From JALZVT01 sp039029135 (GTDB lineage: Bacteria > Pseudomonadota > Gammaproteobacteria > Pseudomonadales > Azotimanducaceae), in NCBI GenBank assembly GCA_039029135.1, contig JBCCGT010000024.1, forward strand, positions 1 through 64,000: 64,000 nucleotides of DNA, given 5' to 3'. Each line of letters opens with the position of its first letter. Within the stretch, counting starts at the first letter, position 1. Below the pieces are notes generated by a model, which saw only the letters and a list, made by a program, of their open reading frames with translations, ran no database searches and was not told the DNA's origin. This document shows, in pieces, positions 35,342-44,067 of the stretch. Both the position numbers and the translations under genes were made by a program.

Positions 35342-35875
35342 CTACTCGCCACCCTCAGCGATCTCCGCCAACTTGTGCATGGTCGGTGGCAACGCCATCT
35401 TAAAGCCACCCCCCATTATCCGACCGAACAGCCAACCGGTAAGGCCGGAAAATGTAACTCTGTGCTCAATGATCGTCGGGGAGGTGGAGATAATTGTACG
35501 GCAAACCGTCAGCCTCCCTCCCGGTAGGTTGTTTTCGAAAGCATAGGTGTAAGTTGACTCGTTAAACTCTGTTACCTTGAACTTGGATTCGGGACCAGAA
35601 CGCGGCACTACGGTGCCCTGAATACCCAGTGCGAGGGGTTCTGACCGCGCATCCTTCAATCCGAGATCCCAGTCTTTCCAGTTCGCAACGTCCATCCAAA
35701 CGCCCCAGATCGCATCGGCCGAAGCGTTGGTTTGCAGTTGATAGCTGAAGTCTCTATTCGAGCCATGGGTTTCCGCGGGTGGTTCGGCGGTATTGTTCAC
35801 GATGATCCCCTCTTGGTTGGTTGCACAAGCCGAAGCGAGCAGAACGGCTATTAGGAGTGTTGATATTCGAGTCAT
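35342..35875 (-). CDS. SRPBCC (START-like) lipoprotein
   Basis: A 177-residue protein. LLIAVLLASACATN is a lipoprotein-type signal. The mature part, with YQLQTNASADAIWGVWMDVA and WKDWDLGLKDAR, is the start of an SRPBCC hydrophobic-ligand-binding fold, and HRVTFSGLTGWLFGRIMGGG is its long C-terminal helix. Such proteins bind or modify lipids and aromatics; secreted lipoprotein versions are less common. First gene of the two-gene operon with the metallo-hydrolase, divergent from tetR. An ATG-less longer frame to 35902 would cover the operator. Confidence 0.75.
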   Translation of the reverse strand: MTRISTLLIAVLLASACATNQEGIIVNNTAEPPAETHGSNRDFSYQLQTNASADAIWGVWMDVANWKDWDLGLKDARSEPLALGIQGTVVPRSGPESKFKVTEFNESTYTYAFENNLPGGRLTVCRTIISTSPTIIEHRVTFSGLTGWLFGRIMGGGFKMALPPTMHKLAEIAEGGE

Positions 35876-35888
35876 GTTGAGACGATGT

Positions 35889-35905
35889 TGAGTGAGTATC
35901 ACTCA
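35889..35905. promoter_or_regulatory. Candidate TetR operator in the tetR/SRPBCC divergent promoter
   Basis: TGAGTGA-GTA-TCACTCA is a perfect 17-bp palindrome with a 3-base centre, typical in size and symmetry for TetR-family sites. It lies between the divergent SRPBCC (start 35875) and tetR (start 35965) genes. TTGACT at about 35910 facing tetR could be a -35 element. Binding here would repress both directions. Confidence 0.6.
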
Positions 35906-35964
35906 TTATTGACTTGCCGCATCAAATGTTTGTGAAATCTGTGCACAAACGTCATCCTAGTCGA

Positions 35965-36555
35965 ATGAGTGAGATTCAATCGAAAAAGAAGCGCTTCGAC
36001 CCAGAACGCAGACGGTCTGCGATATTGGACGCTGCCGAAAAACTGTTTGCGAAAAACGGCTATGAAGGTACGTCGACCAACGAAATCGCAAAGAGCGCTG
36101 ACGTGGCGGTCGGCACCATATTCAAACACTTCGGCGACAAGCCAACTTTGCTCGCCGCCCTGCACCGCAGGCTGGAAGACGAGTTTATCGAGGCAATGAC
36201 CAAAGCATGGGAATCGCAGTCCGACTATCATGCAAAGTTTGACAAAATGTTTCGGGCGCTGTTTAAGGTTGCCGAGCGAAAACGTGATGTCATGCCGGTT
36301 TACACGATGACCAAAGAGCTATCCGCTAACCGAGACTACTGGTCGGGGGAAATCATCGTCACTCGGATTCAGGCTCTGTATGAAGGCGGCGTTAAAGAAG
36401 GGAAGCTAGCAGATCATCAGACCGATCTGATTGCACATATGATGCATGGGATGGTCGATGGTGCGATGCGTTACTGGATGAATAATCCAACCCCAAAGCA
36501 AAAAGGCAACGCGATTAGAGCGCTGGTCGAGGTTTCTAAACGGGCTTTTCTTTGA
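35965..36555 (+). CDS. TetR family transcriptional regulator
   Basis: A 196-residue repressor. RRSAILDAAEKLFAKNGYEG, then TSTNEIAKSADVAVGTIFKH, is a textbook TetR helix-turn-helix, followed by an alpha-helical ligand domain. The ATG at 35965 begins the natural N-terminus MSEIQSKKKRF; no clear ribosome site is seen. Divergent orientation beside a palindrome predicts autoregulation and control of the SRPBCC/lactonase-like operon, and probably of the hydrolase through the second palindrome. The ligand is unknown. Codon use is AT-rich like the rest of the island. Confidence 0.88.
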   Translation: MSEIQSKKKRFDPERRRSAILDAAEKLFAKNGYEGTSTNEIAKSADVAVGTIFKHFGDKPTLLAALHRRLEDEFIEAMTKAWESQSDYHAKFDKMFRALFKVAERKRDVMPVYTMTKELSANRDYWSGEIIVTRIQALYEGGVKEGKLADHQTDLIAHMMHGMVDGAMRYWMNNPTPKQKGNAIRALVEVSKRAFL

Positions 36556-36724
36556 TCTTTTCTCAAGAAACCCACAAATAGAGCCTTTCGAACGCATGAC
36601 GGCTTTGGGTCGGCTGGAGCCGGTCGGTAGCTAGCTTGCTGAGCGGCTGCTTTCCTTAAAGCCGCCGTTCGATTCGAGAACTAAACCCGTGGGGACTTGG
36701 CTCCGATCGGCCATGAACGGACCT

Positions 36725-37234
36725 TCAGCGTATGCCTAGGGCCAGTGTTGCCGCATCGTTTGTCTCGCATACTGTTACCTTGGCCTCGAAGCCCGCCACC
36801 AATGCTAAAGTGTCCTGAAACGGACCTGTGGTGTACCTCCGGTTGTGTTTGAGCAGCTCGAATAGCGTAGGAAAGAATGTCGGCCAGTCTCTCGGTGAAG
36901 CTTCTCTTAGCAGACTGAAGTGGCGTTTTATCACACGCAGATGGCGAGTGGACTCAGGAACAGCAAGCACGATGACCTTGTCAGCTCGTTCTAGGGCTGG
37001 TTTAACCCAAGGCTGCCAGAAGATTCCGTCCAGCACCCATCCGTCAGCCTCAACTATTTCGGATAGTAGGCCCTCTCGTTCAGTAGGTTCTCGCCGTACA
37101 CGGTTTGGGACATTGGAGTAGTAAACATCGTCAAGTTCGTGATGCGTTAGCCGACGATGTTTTGCATAGCGCTTCGCTAAAGTAGTTTTTCCAGATCCAG
37201 CGCCGCCGAAGATGTGTACTCGCTCAAATTCCAT
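36725..37234 (-). CDS. P-loop kinase-like protein (adenylate kinase/FlaR-like)
   Basis: A 169-residue NTPase-fold protein. VHIFGGAGSGKTTLAKRYAK is a Walker A motif at the very N-terminus. HHELDDVYYSN and the ADGWVLDGIF segment resemble the small adenylate-kinase-like proteins annotated as DNA topology modulation FlaR, for which the role is doubtful. It probably phosphorylates a small molecule. Last gene of the AT-rich island. The 169 bases between it and tetR hold nothing I recognise. Confidence 0.75.
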   Translation of the reverse strand: MEFERVHIFGGAGSGKTTLAKRYAKHRRLTHHELDDVYYSNVPNRVRREPTEREGLLSEIVEADGWVLDGIFWQPWVKPALERADKVIVLAVPESTRHLRVIKRHFSLLREASPRDWPTFFPTLFELLKHNRRYTTGPFQDTLALVAGFEAKVTVCETNDAATLALGIR

Positions 37235-37427
37235 CCGAGCAGTCTATCAGCGAGTGGCTGCTCTGGATCGAGCTGAGACCTTCTGGCTTCAACGGCGCGA
37301 GCGTCCGCTTTCCGGACATCTGACATTGCCCGTCAGGTCAGGTACCGACCGTAACAGTTGGGAAGAGGTTTAGAGGGCCAGGTGAGAGATCAGCATAACT
37401 CACAGACCCCAACGCTGGCCGCGCAGA

Positions 37428-39161
37428 TCAAAACGCGTCCGCAGCCAACCCCATAACCACATCAGACTGCGCCTCGATCCCCGCCAGCAGGCTCGCGTAC
37501 TTCGGCAGCAGCCGCGCGTAGAAATAGGCCGCGACCTGGCGCTTCGCCGCGCCGTATTCGTCGTCCGGCGCGCAGGCGCTCATGCGGCCCCACAGCCACG
37601 CGTACAGCGTCAGTCCCCACAGCTCCAGATAGTCGCTGGAGGCAGCACCCGGCAGCGCGGGATCATCACCGGCGCGAGTGCGCACAGAGTCCGTCGCTCG
37701 CACCAGCGAATCCAGCGCCGCGTGTAGCTGCGCCTGCAGCTCCGCCGGCACGTCCGCCTCGCGCATCTCGTCGATCAGCGCCATGGCCGTGCGGCCGCCG
37801 TCGCGTAGCACCTTGCGACCAATCAGGTCGAGCGCCTGCACGCCGTTCGCGCCTTCATAGATCTGGCTGATCCGCGCGTCGCGCACGATCTGCTCCATCC
37901 CCCACTCGGCGATGTAGCCATGGCCGCCGAACACCTGCTGGGCAAGCACCGCGCAGTCGAAGCCGCGATCCGACAGGTACGCCTTCGCGATCGGCGTCAG
38001 CAGCTCAACGCGTGCCCGCGCGACGGCGTCGTCGCCGTACTTGGCCCGGTCGAGCTGTTGACCCACATAGACGGCGAACGCGCGCCCGGCTTCGTTGTAG
38101 GCGCGAACCGTCAGCAGCATGCGGCGGACGTCGGGGTGCACCAGCAGCGAGTCCGCGGGTCCATCGGGATTGTCGACGCCGCTCGGCGAACGGCCCTGCA
38201 GCCGATCGCGCGCGTAGCTGGCCGCGTTTTGATACGCGAGCTCTGAAAGCCCGAGGCCCTGGATGCCAACCGAAAGCCGCTCGTAGTTCATCATCGTGAA
38301 CATTCCCGCGAGGCCCTGGTTCTCTGCACCCAGCAGGAAGCCCGTGGCGCCGTCGTAGTTCATGACGCAGGTGGCGCTGCCGCGGATGCCCATCTTGTGT
38401 TCGATGGCGCTGGGCGCGAATCCGTTGCGCTCGCCCGGCGTGCCGTCGTCACCCGGCAGGTACTTGGGCACGATAAACAGCGAGATGCCCTTGGAGCCCG
38501 CCGGCGCGTCCGGCAGCCGCGCCAGCACCAGGTGCACGATGTTGTCGGCCATCTGATGATCGCCGCTGGTGATGAAGATCTTGGTGCCGGTGATCGAATA
38601 AGTGCCGTTGGCCTGCGGCTCGGCCGTGGTTCGCATGATGCCGAGGTCGGTGCCGGCGTGGGACTCGGTCAGCGCCATGGCGCCGGTCCACTCGCCCGAG
38701 TAGAGCTTCGGCAGATAGGTCGCCTTCTGTTCGGCGGAGCCGTGGGCATCGATGCAGATGGCGGCGCCGACGGTCAACGTGCCATAGAGATAGAGGCTCG
38801 AGTTGCAGCCGTAGAACATCTCCTCGAGCACGCAGGACAGCGCCTTCGGCATGCCCTGGCCGTCGTGCGCGGGGTTGCCCGCGAGGCCCAGCCAGCCGCC
38901 GGCGGCCAGCGCCTTGAAGGCCGCATCGAAGCCGGCCGGCACGCTGACGACGCCGTCGGCGATGCTGCAGCCCTCGGCGTCGCCGCTGCCATTGATCGGA
39001 GCCAGCACCTCGCTCGCGAGTTTGCCGCCCTCCGAGACGATGGCGGTGGCGAGCTCGCGATCGACGTCCAGGCCGTCGAGCGCCGCCCAGTCCTGGTCCA
39101 ATCCGAGGACGTCAAACAGCAGGAAATCGATATCGCGCTGGGGGGGAGTGAAACTGACCAT
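37428..39161 (-). CDS. Acyl-CoA dehydrogenase, DmdC-like long form
   Basis: A 577-residue FAD enzyme. GAMALTESHAGTDLG and TGTKIFITSGDH are the flavin and substrate segments, and QIYEGANGVQALDLIGRKVL near residue 440 carries the catalytic Glu. An extra C-terminal helical domain makes it longer than the 380-residue short-chain enzymes, as in the group including 3-methylmercaptopropionyl-CoA dehydrogenase. The substrate may be any acyl-CoA. It is divergent from comF; high GC resumes here after the island. Confidence 0.88.
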   Translation of the reverse strand: MVSFTPPQRDIDFLLFDVLGLDQDWAALDGLDVDRELATAIVSEGGKLASEVLAPINGSGDAEGCSIADGVVSVPAGFDAAFKALAAGGWLGLAGNPAHDGQGMPKALSCVLEEMFYGCNSSLYLYGTLTVGAAICIDAHGSAEQKATYLPKLYSGEWTGAMALTESHAGTDLGIMRTTAEPQANGTYSITGTKIFITSGDHQMADNIVHLVLARLPDAPAGSKGISLFIVPKYLPGDDGTPGERNGFAPSAIEHKMGIRGSATCVMNYDGATGFLLGAENQGLAGMFTMMNYERLSVGIQGLGLSELAYQNAASYARDRLQGRSPSGVDNPDGPADSLLVHPDVRRMLLTVRAYNEAGRAFAVYVGQQLDRAKYGDDAVARARVELLTPIAKAYLSDRGFDCAVLAQQVFGGHGYIAEWGMEQIVRDARISQIYEGANGVQALDLIGRKVLRDGGRTAMALIDEMREADVPAELQAQLHAALDSLVRATDSVRTRAGDDPALPGAASSDYLELWGLTLYAWLWGRMSACAPDDEYGAAKRQVAAYFYARLLPKYASLLAGIEAQSDVVMGLAADAF

Positions 39162-39340
39162 AGGAAATCTTCGCTGGCTTTACACTTCAGGCGCGATGGC
39201 GCCCGGCCGAGCGCGGAGGGTCCGCGAAAACCCTGACCCTGTCCAGCAACTTGGTCGCGAATGGCAGACAAAGGCTCGCCCGCGATCAGTTCTTCGCCCG
39301 GCAGGGCCCGATCGGGGCCGGCAAGCGCCAACATCTTGCT

Positions 39341-40117
39341 ATGGATCCACTCGATTGGGCTTTCAACAATGTTCGAGGGCGCTGCGTCATGTGTCGCCTG
39401 GCGACCGACCGCCCCCGGGATCTGTGCCGCGCTTGTGAGCGTGATCTGCCTTGGCAGCGCCGCGCCTGCCCCGCGTGCGGCCAGGGCGAGGGCTATGGTC
39501 CCGGCGGCCCCGCGCGCACGCGCACACGCTACACCGACTGCGCCTCGAGCCCTGAATCGGACCCAAAGCAGGGTCCAAGGCAGGGCCCGTGGCCGAACGG
39601 CGCCATCGAGCGGGTGGTCGCGCCTCTGGCCCACCTCGGCGAGGCCGCCTGGCTCGCCGGTCAGCAGAAGCGCAGGAGCGGTCGGATTTGCGCCCACGTG
39701 CTCGCCGAACTTCTGGGCGACGCCGTGCTGATCGCCTACGAGTCGCGGCCGTTGCCGGATCTGCTGGTCCCCGTGCCGTTGCACCGCTGGCGCGAGCTGC
39801 GCCGCGGCTTCAACCAGGCGGAGCTGCTGGCCCGCGCGCTGGGCGCGCGGCTGGGGCTGCCGCTGCAGGTCCGGGCTATCCGCCGGGCGATCGCGACGCC
39901 GGGGCAGCGCGGCGCCGGACGCCGGTCCAGGCGACGCGCGATGGCGCACGCCTTCGCTCCGGTCGCGCGCGCCGCGATCGATGGTCAGATCGCGCTGATC
40001 GACGACGTGCTGACGACCGGGGCGACCGCGGCCGCCGCCGCGCGGGCCCTGCGGGCGGCGGGCGCTGAGTCCGTGCATTTGTGGACAGGCACGCGAGCCC
40101 TTCCGGGCAATGGATAA
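39341..40117 (+). CDS. ComF family phosphoribosyltransferase-like protein
   Basis: A 258-residue protein. The N-terminal CVMCRLATDRPRDLCRACE plus ACPACG is a four-Cys zinc knuckle, and IALIDDVLTTGATAAAAARA is the PRPP-binding loop, the two marks of ComF/GntX proteins involved in DNA uptake or use. VPVPLHRWRELRRGFNQAELL is also typical. Between the zinc knuckle and PRT fold lies an unusually Gly/Pro/Arg-rich stretch. I chose the ATG at 39341; the frame is open upstream but without conserved residues. Confidence 0.85.
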   Translation: MDPLDWAFNNVRGRCVMCRLATDRPRDLCRACERDLPWQRRACPACGQGEGYGPGGPARTRTRYTDCASSPESDPKQGPRQGPWPNGAIERVVAPLAHLGEAAWLAGQQKRRSGRICAHVLAELLGDAVLIAYESRPLPDLLVPVPLHRWRELRRGFNQAELLARALGARLGLPLQVRAIRRAIATPGQRGAGRRSRRRAMAHAFAPVARAAIDGQIALIDDVLTTGATAAAAARALRAAGAESVHLWTGTRALPGNG

Positions 40118-40197
40118 ACGCGTGCGTCCTGGCGTGCCGTTCGCCAGCACCACAGCGCTCATCGCCAGTCGCCGGATCGGGCGGGTACACTCGCGCC

Positions 40198-41196
40198 ATG
40201 ACCGACCCAGCCACCAGCACCGACCCAAGCTCAACGCCCTACGACGGCCTGACACCCGACGCGATCTGCGCGGCGCTGGAAGGCGTCGGCTTCGAACCCA
40301 ACGGCAGCCTGCTGGCGCTCAACAGTTTCGAAAACCGCGTCTATCAGGTCGGCTGCGAGGACGGCAGCTTCGTCGTCGCCAAGTTCTATCGTCCCGGCCG
40401 CTGGAGTCGCGCCCAGATTCAGGAGGAGCACGACTTCACGCGCGAGCTGGTCGAGGCCGAGCTGTCCGTTGTGGCGCCGCTCGCGCGCGACGGCGAGACG
40501 CTGTTCGAGGGCCAGGGATTTCTGTTTGCGGTGTTCCCGCGCCAGGGCGGCCATCCGCCGGAGATCGAATCGGAGCACAACCTCGCGATCATGGGCCGCA
40601 CACTGGGACGCCTGCACGCGTGCGGTTCCGCGCGCACGTTCAGTCACCGCACCGCGCTCGACTGGCGCGAGATGGGCCAGGCCTCGCGCGACTGGCTGCT
40701 GGCGAGCGACTTCATCCCGAGCGATCTGGTGCCCGCGTACGAATCGACGAGCGAACATTTGCTGGCCGCGATCGAAACGCGCATGGACACGCCACATCGC
40801 AGCCTGCGACTGCACGGCGACTGCCACCTCGGCAACGTGCTGTGGCGCGACGACGTACCGCACTTCGTGGATTTCGACGATACCCGCAGCGGCCCCGCGA
40901 TTCAGGATCTGTGGATGCTGCTGTCGGGAGATCACGACGAGCGTAGCCGCCAGTTCCGCACCCTCATCGAGGCCTACGAGACCTTCGCGCGCTTCGACAC
41001 AATCGAACTCGGCCTGATCGAGTCGCTGCGCACGCTGCGCATGATGCACCACGCCGCCTGGATCGGCCGCCGCTGGAACGACCCCGCGTTCCCGCCGGCA
41101 TTTCCCTGGTTCGACGGCGGCCGCTACTGGTCCGATCACGTGCTGAGCCTGCGCGAACAGCTCGCCGCGCTCGACGAGCCGCCGCTGAGCGTCTGA
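40198..41196 (+). CDS. srkA: Stress-response Ser/Thr kinase SrkA (YihE)
   Basis: A 332-residue kinase of the aminoglycoside-phosphotransferase fold. SFENRVYQVGCEDGSFVVAK contains the ATP lysine, RLHGDCHLGNVLWRD the catalytic loop and FVDFDDTRSGPAIQDLWMLL the metal Asp, all in the wording of SrkA, which counters envelope and oxidative stress in enterobacteria. The ATG at 40198 gives the family length; the frame is open upstream into the comF end. It begins 80 bases after comF. Confidence 0.9.
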   Translation: MTDPATSTDPSSTPYDGLTPDAICAALEGVGFEPNGSLLALNSFENRVYQVGCEDGSFVVAKFYRPGRWSRAQIQEEHDFTRELVEAELSVVAPLARDGETLFEGQGFLFAVFPRQGGHPPEIESEHNLAIMGRTLGRLHACGSARTFSHRTALDWREMGQASRDWLLASDFIPSDLVPAYESTSEHLLAAIETRMDTPHRSLRLHGDCHLGNVLWRDDVPHFVDFDDTRSGPAIQDLWMLLSGDHDERSRQFRTLIEAYETFARFDTIELGLIESLRTLRMMHHAAWIGRRWNDPAFPPAFPWFDGGRYWSDHVLSLREQLAALDEPPLSV

Positions 41197-41224
41197 CCGC
41201 GGCGCGATCGGCCGCGACTACCTG

Positions 41225-41977
41225 TTAACCAAACAACGCCAGCAGCGCGCGCCCGATGATGAACAGACCCATCGCAGTAAGCAGCGCGAACGCCCCGCGG
41301 CGCAGTCGTTGCGCGTCGATCGCCTTCGCATAGCGACCGCCGAGCCAGGTGCCGAGCGCAACGGCCGGCGCGCAGGCAAGCGTGAGCGTGAGCACCTCCT
41401 CACCGAGCTCGCCGCGCACACCAACCAGCAGCGTGCGCACCGACGTCGTGACTGCAAAACAGGCGAGCAGCGTCGCCCGCAGCACCTCGATCGATCGCGG
41501 CTGACGATAGAAGAACCAACCCATGACCGGGCCCGATGCCGAGAACATACCGCCGCACACGCCGCCGGCAATGCCGGCCAGCAGGCGCGCCGGGCGCGAA
41601 CTCTCGCGCGGCAACGTCGCGTCCCGTCGCACCATGCCGGCGCTGCCCGCCAGCACGAACGCCCCCAACAATAGCTGCAGCCAGGCCAGCGCGTTCGCGT
41701 TGAGCTGCATCATCAGCACCAGACCCACACCGATCGCGGGCACCTGACCAAGCGTGACCCAGCGCCAGAAGGGCCAGTCGATATCGACGTAGCGCGTGCG
41801 CAGCGCAAGCACCACATTGACCAGCGACAGCAGACTCGCCGTCGCGGTGAGAACGGGAATCGGCACAAGCTGCAGCCCCGCCGCCAGCGCGATGAGGATC
41901 ATGCCCAGCGCGAAACCCGTGATGGTCTGAAAAAAAGCGCCGACGAAAGCGACGAGCAGAAAAGTGGCGAGCGCCAT
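41225..41977 (-). CDS. TauE/SafE family membrane transporter
   Basis: A 250-residue protein with eight or so hydrophobic helices. The start TFLLVAFVGAFFQTITGFAL, and GIAGGVCGGMFSASGPVMGW in the middle, are the repeated half motifs of the sulfite-exporter TauE/SafE family, which move sulfonates or other anions. No neighbouring sulfur genes hint at the substrate. Divergent from the SDR gene at 42067, 89 bases away. Confidence 0.88.
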   Translation of the reverse strand: MALATFLLVAFVGAFFQTITGFALGMILIALAAGLQLVPIPVLTATASLLSLVNVVLALRTRYVDIDWPFWRWVTLGQVPAIGVGLVLMMQLNANALAWLQLLLGAFVLAGSAGMVRRDATLPRESSRPARLLAGIAGGVCGGMFSASGPVMGWFFYRQPRSIEVLRATLLACFAVTTSVRTLLVGVRGELGEEVLTLTLACAPAVALGTWLGGRYAKAIDAQRLRRGAFALLTAMGLFIIGRALLALFG

Positions 41978-42066
41978 AAAAGAAATCGCGGCTCCGAGAA
42001 CAACAACACGGCCGCGGAAGCAGGCGAACGCATCACCTGGCGCCGGCGGCGCGGTAGTATAGGGCC

Positions 42067-42843
42067 ATGGATCTCGAGCTCAGCAACAAGACCGCGCTGG
42101 TCACGGGCGCGCATCGCGGCACCGGCAACATCATCGCCCGCCATCTCGCAGCAGAGGGCGCGACCGTCTGGGTGCACGGCTTCGACGCCGAGCAGGCGGA
42201 AAGCGCGGCGGGGGACATTCCCGGCGGTCGTCCGGTCGCCGGCGATCTAACGACAGACGCAGGCGCGGCGGCCGTCCTCGAAACGATCGCGGACGCCTCG
42301 CCCGAGATTCTGGTGAACAACTACGGCACCGGCGATCGCGGCGACTGGGACAGCGCGGACACGGAGGCCTGGCTGCGCGCGTATCAGCACAACGTGCTGT
42401 CGGCCCAGCGACTGATTCGCGGACTGCTACCGGCAATGCGCGCGCGCAACTGGGCGCGCATCATTAATCTTGGCACCGTCGGCTCTACCCGGCCCAACGC
42501 GGTGATGCCGCACTACTATGCCGCGAAGGGCGCGCTCGCAACGCTCACGGTCAGCCTCGCGAAGGAGGTCGCCGGCACGGGCATTCGCGTTAATCTGGTA
42601 TCGCCCGGCATGATCCTGACGCCCGAGGTCGAGGCGATGTATCTCAAGCGCGGGCGCGAGCGGGGCTGGGGCGACACCTGGGAAGAGATCGAGCCGCACG
42701 TCGCCCGCGACATTCCCATCGGCCGCATTAGTCGCCGTGAGGAAGTCGCCGATCTCGTGTGCTTCCTGGCGAGTCCCAGGGCCGATGCGCTGCACGCGCA
42801 GAACGTGCGCATCGACGGCGGCGCGCTCGACATCGTGTCCTGA
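42067..42843 (+). CDS. SDR family oxidoreductase
   Basis: A 258-residue classical short-chain dehydrogenase. TGAHRGTGNIIARHL is the cofactor loop, EILVNNYGTG stands for NNAG, and the active site INLGTVGSTRPNAVMPHYYA then AKGA gives Ser and Tyr-x-x-x-Lys. PGMILTPEVEA follows at the substrate lid. It should be an NAD(P)-dependent alcohol/ketone enzyme. A short membrane gene and a second SDR follow in tight order, suggesting an operon. Confidence 0.87.
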   Translation: MDLELSNKTALVTGAHRGTGNIIARHLAAEGATVWVHGFDAEQAESAAGDIPGGRPVAGDLTTDAGAAAVLETIADASPEILVNNYGTGDRGDWDSADTEAWLRAYQHNVLSAQRLIRGLLPAMRARNWARIINLGTVGSTRPNAVMPHYYAAKGALATLTVSLAKEVAGTGIRVNLVSPGMILTPEVEAMYLKRGRERGWGDTWEEIEPHVARDIPIGRISRREEVADLVCFLASPRADALHAQNVRIDGGALDIVS

Positions 42844-42859
42844 CCGCGAGAGCACCGCG

Positions 42860-43189
42860 CTGAACACCCCGCAGCTACTCAGGCGTCTGGCCGGGATCGG
42901 CCTGCTGCTGGCCGCCGCGCTAGCCTATTCGCCCTACGCGAGCGACTCGTTGCACAGCTTCGCGCTGTCGCTGGTCGCGGCGCTGGGCGTCTGGCTGGTG
43001 CTACCCAATCCGGTGCTGCTGGCGTTCGCGGTTACCATGCTGGCCGCGGCGCATTCGCGTCCCGGAACCGCCGAGCTAATGTCGGGTTACGTCTATCCGG
43101 CCATCACCGTGCTCGCCGCGCTAACGCTGGTGGTCGCCTGGCGCAGGCGTCAGGCGGCGGACCGAAGCAAGCAGAGCTCCACGCCATGA
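42860..43189 (+). CDS. Small three-helix membrane protein (CTG start suspected)
   Basis: About 109 residues with hydrophobic stretches around 10-24, 34-60 and 75-93 and a basic tail RRRQAADRSKQ. The natural N-terminus NTPQLLRRLAGIGLLLAA directly follows a CTG at 42860; no ATG, GTG or TTG lies nearby in frame, and the open frame upstream only overlaps the SDR gene. Its stop overlaps the next SDR start by ATGA, so it is translated. Function unknown. Confidence 0.55.
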   Translation: MNTPQLLRRLAGIGLLLAAALAYSPYASDSLHSFALSLVAALGVWLVLPNPVLLAFAVTMLAAAHSRPGTAELMSGYVYPAITVLAALTLVVAWRRRQAADRSKQSSTP

Positions 43190-44046
43190 GCATGTCCTCC
43201 CGCGTGGTCGTACTGACAGGAGCGACGAGCGGCATCGGCGAGGCGACGGCGCGCGGCCTGCTGCGCAGGGGCGCCCACGTGATCATGGCCGTGCGCGACA
43301 CGCGGCGGGGCGCGGACCTGAAGCGCGCGCTGGTCGGCGAGCTGCCGCAGGCGTCGATCGACATCGTCGAGTGCAACCTCGCGAGCCGGCGCAGCGTCGA
43401 CGCCTGCGCCGACGTCATCTACAGCCGCTACGACGCGCTGGACGTGCTGATCAACAACGCCGGCACCATGCTGCGCAGGCCGCACATGGCCGAGAGCGGC
43501 TTCGAGCGCACCTTCGCGACCAATCACCTGGGCCACTTTCAGCTCACCGGACGCCTCTTGCCGCTGCTCATACATGACGACCGTGTGAGCCAGGTCGTCA
43601 CCGTCGCCTCCAGCGTGCACCGACGCGCCGAGCTGCCGCTGGAGGAGCTGCGCCACGTGCGCGGCTACAACATGTGGCGCGCCTACGCGCGCTCGAAGCT
43701 CGCCAACGTCATGTTCAGCAACGCCCTGGCGCGGCGCTTCGAACACACGAACCTGCGCGCGAACTGCCTGCATCCGGGCATGATCGCGAGCCGCATCCTG
43801 CCGCGAAAATCGCTGTGGTGGCGGACGCTGAGCGCGCTGGGCGCGGGGCTGGGCGTGCTCAGCGACCCGCAGCGAGGTGCCGCGACTTCGCTGTATCTGG
43901 CGCTCGATCCGGCCGCCAGCAACCTCAACGGCCAATATCTCGATCCGCACCAGATTCCGCGAGCCTGCGCCGCCGTGGCGCGCAGCCACGGCCAGCAGGA
44001 GCACCTGTGGGCGCTGTCAGCGGCCGCGACGGGGCTCAAGGAGTGA
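43186..44046 (+). CDS. SDR family oxidoreductase, retinol-dehydrogenase-like
   Basis: A 286-residue SDR. TGATSGIGEATARGLLRRGA binds cofactor; NNAG, then ESGFERTFATNHLGHFQLTG, VASSVH and YARSKLANVMF complete the active site. The wording resembles WW-domain oxidoreductase/retinol dehydrogenase SDRs acting on bulky alcohols or ketones. Starts with a 4-base overlap on the membrane gene; the DUF2628 gene follows 21 bases later. Confidence 0.87.
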   Translation: MSMSSRVVVLTGATSGIGEATARGLLRRGAHVIMAVRDTRRGADLKRALVGELPQASIDIVECNLASRRSVDACADVIYSRYDALDVLINNAGTMLRRPHMAESGFERTFATNHLGHFQLTGRLLPLLIHDDRVSQVVTVASSVHRRAELPLEELRHVRGYNMWRAYARSKLANVMFSNALARRFEHTNLRANCLHPGMIASRILPRKSLWWRTLSALGAGLGVLSDPQRGAATSLYLALDPAASNLNGQYLDPHQIPRACAAVARSHGQQEHLWALSAAATGLKE

Positions 44047-44067
44047 TCGACGTGGCAGAATCAACGC

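Noticed and set aside
38774..40255. Minus-strand 493-codon frame overlapping the acyl-CoA dehydrogenase and antisense to comF
   Set aside because: Both regions have convincing genes in other frames; this protein is Arg/Ala/Ser-rich without motifs.
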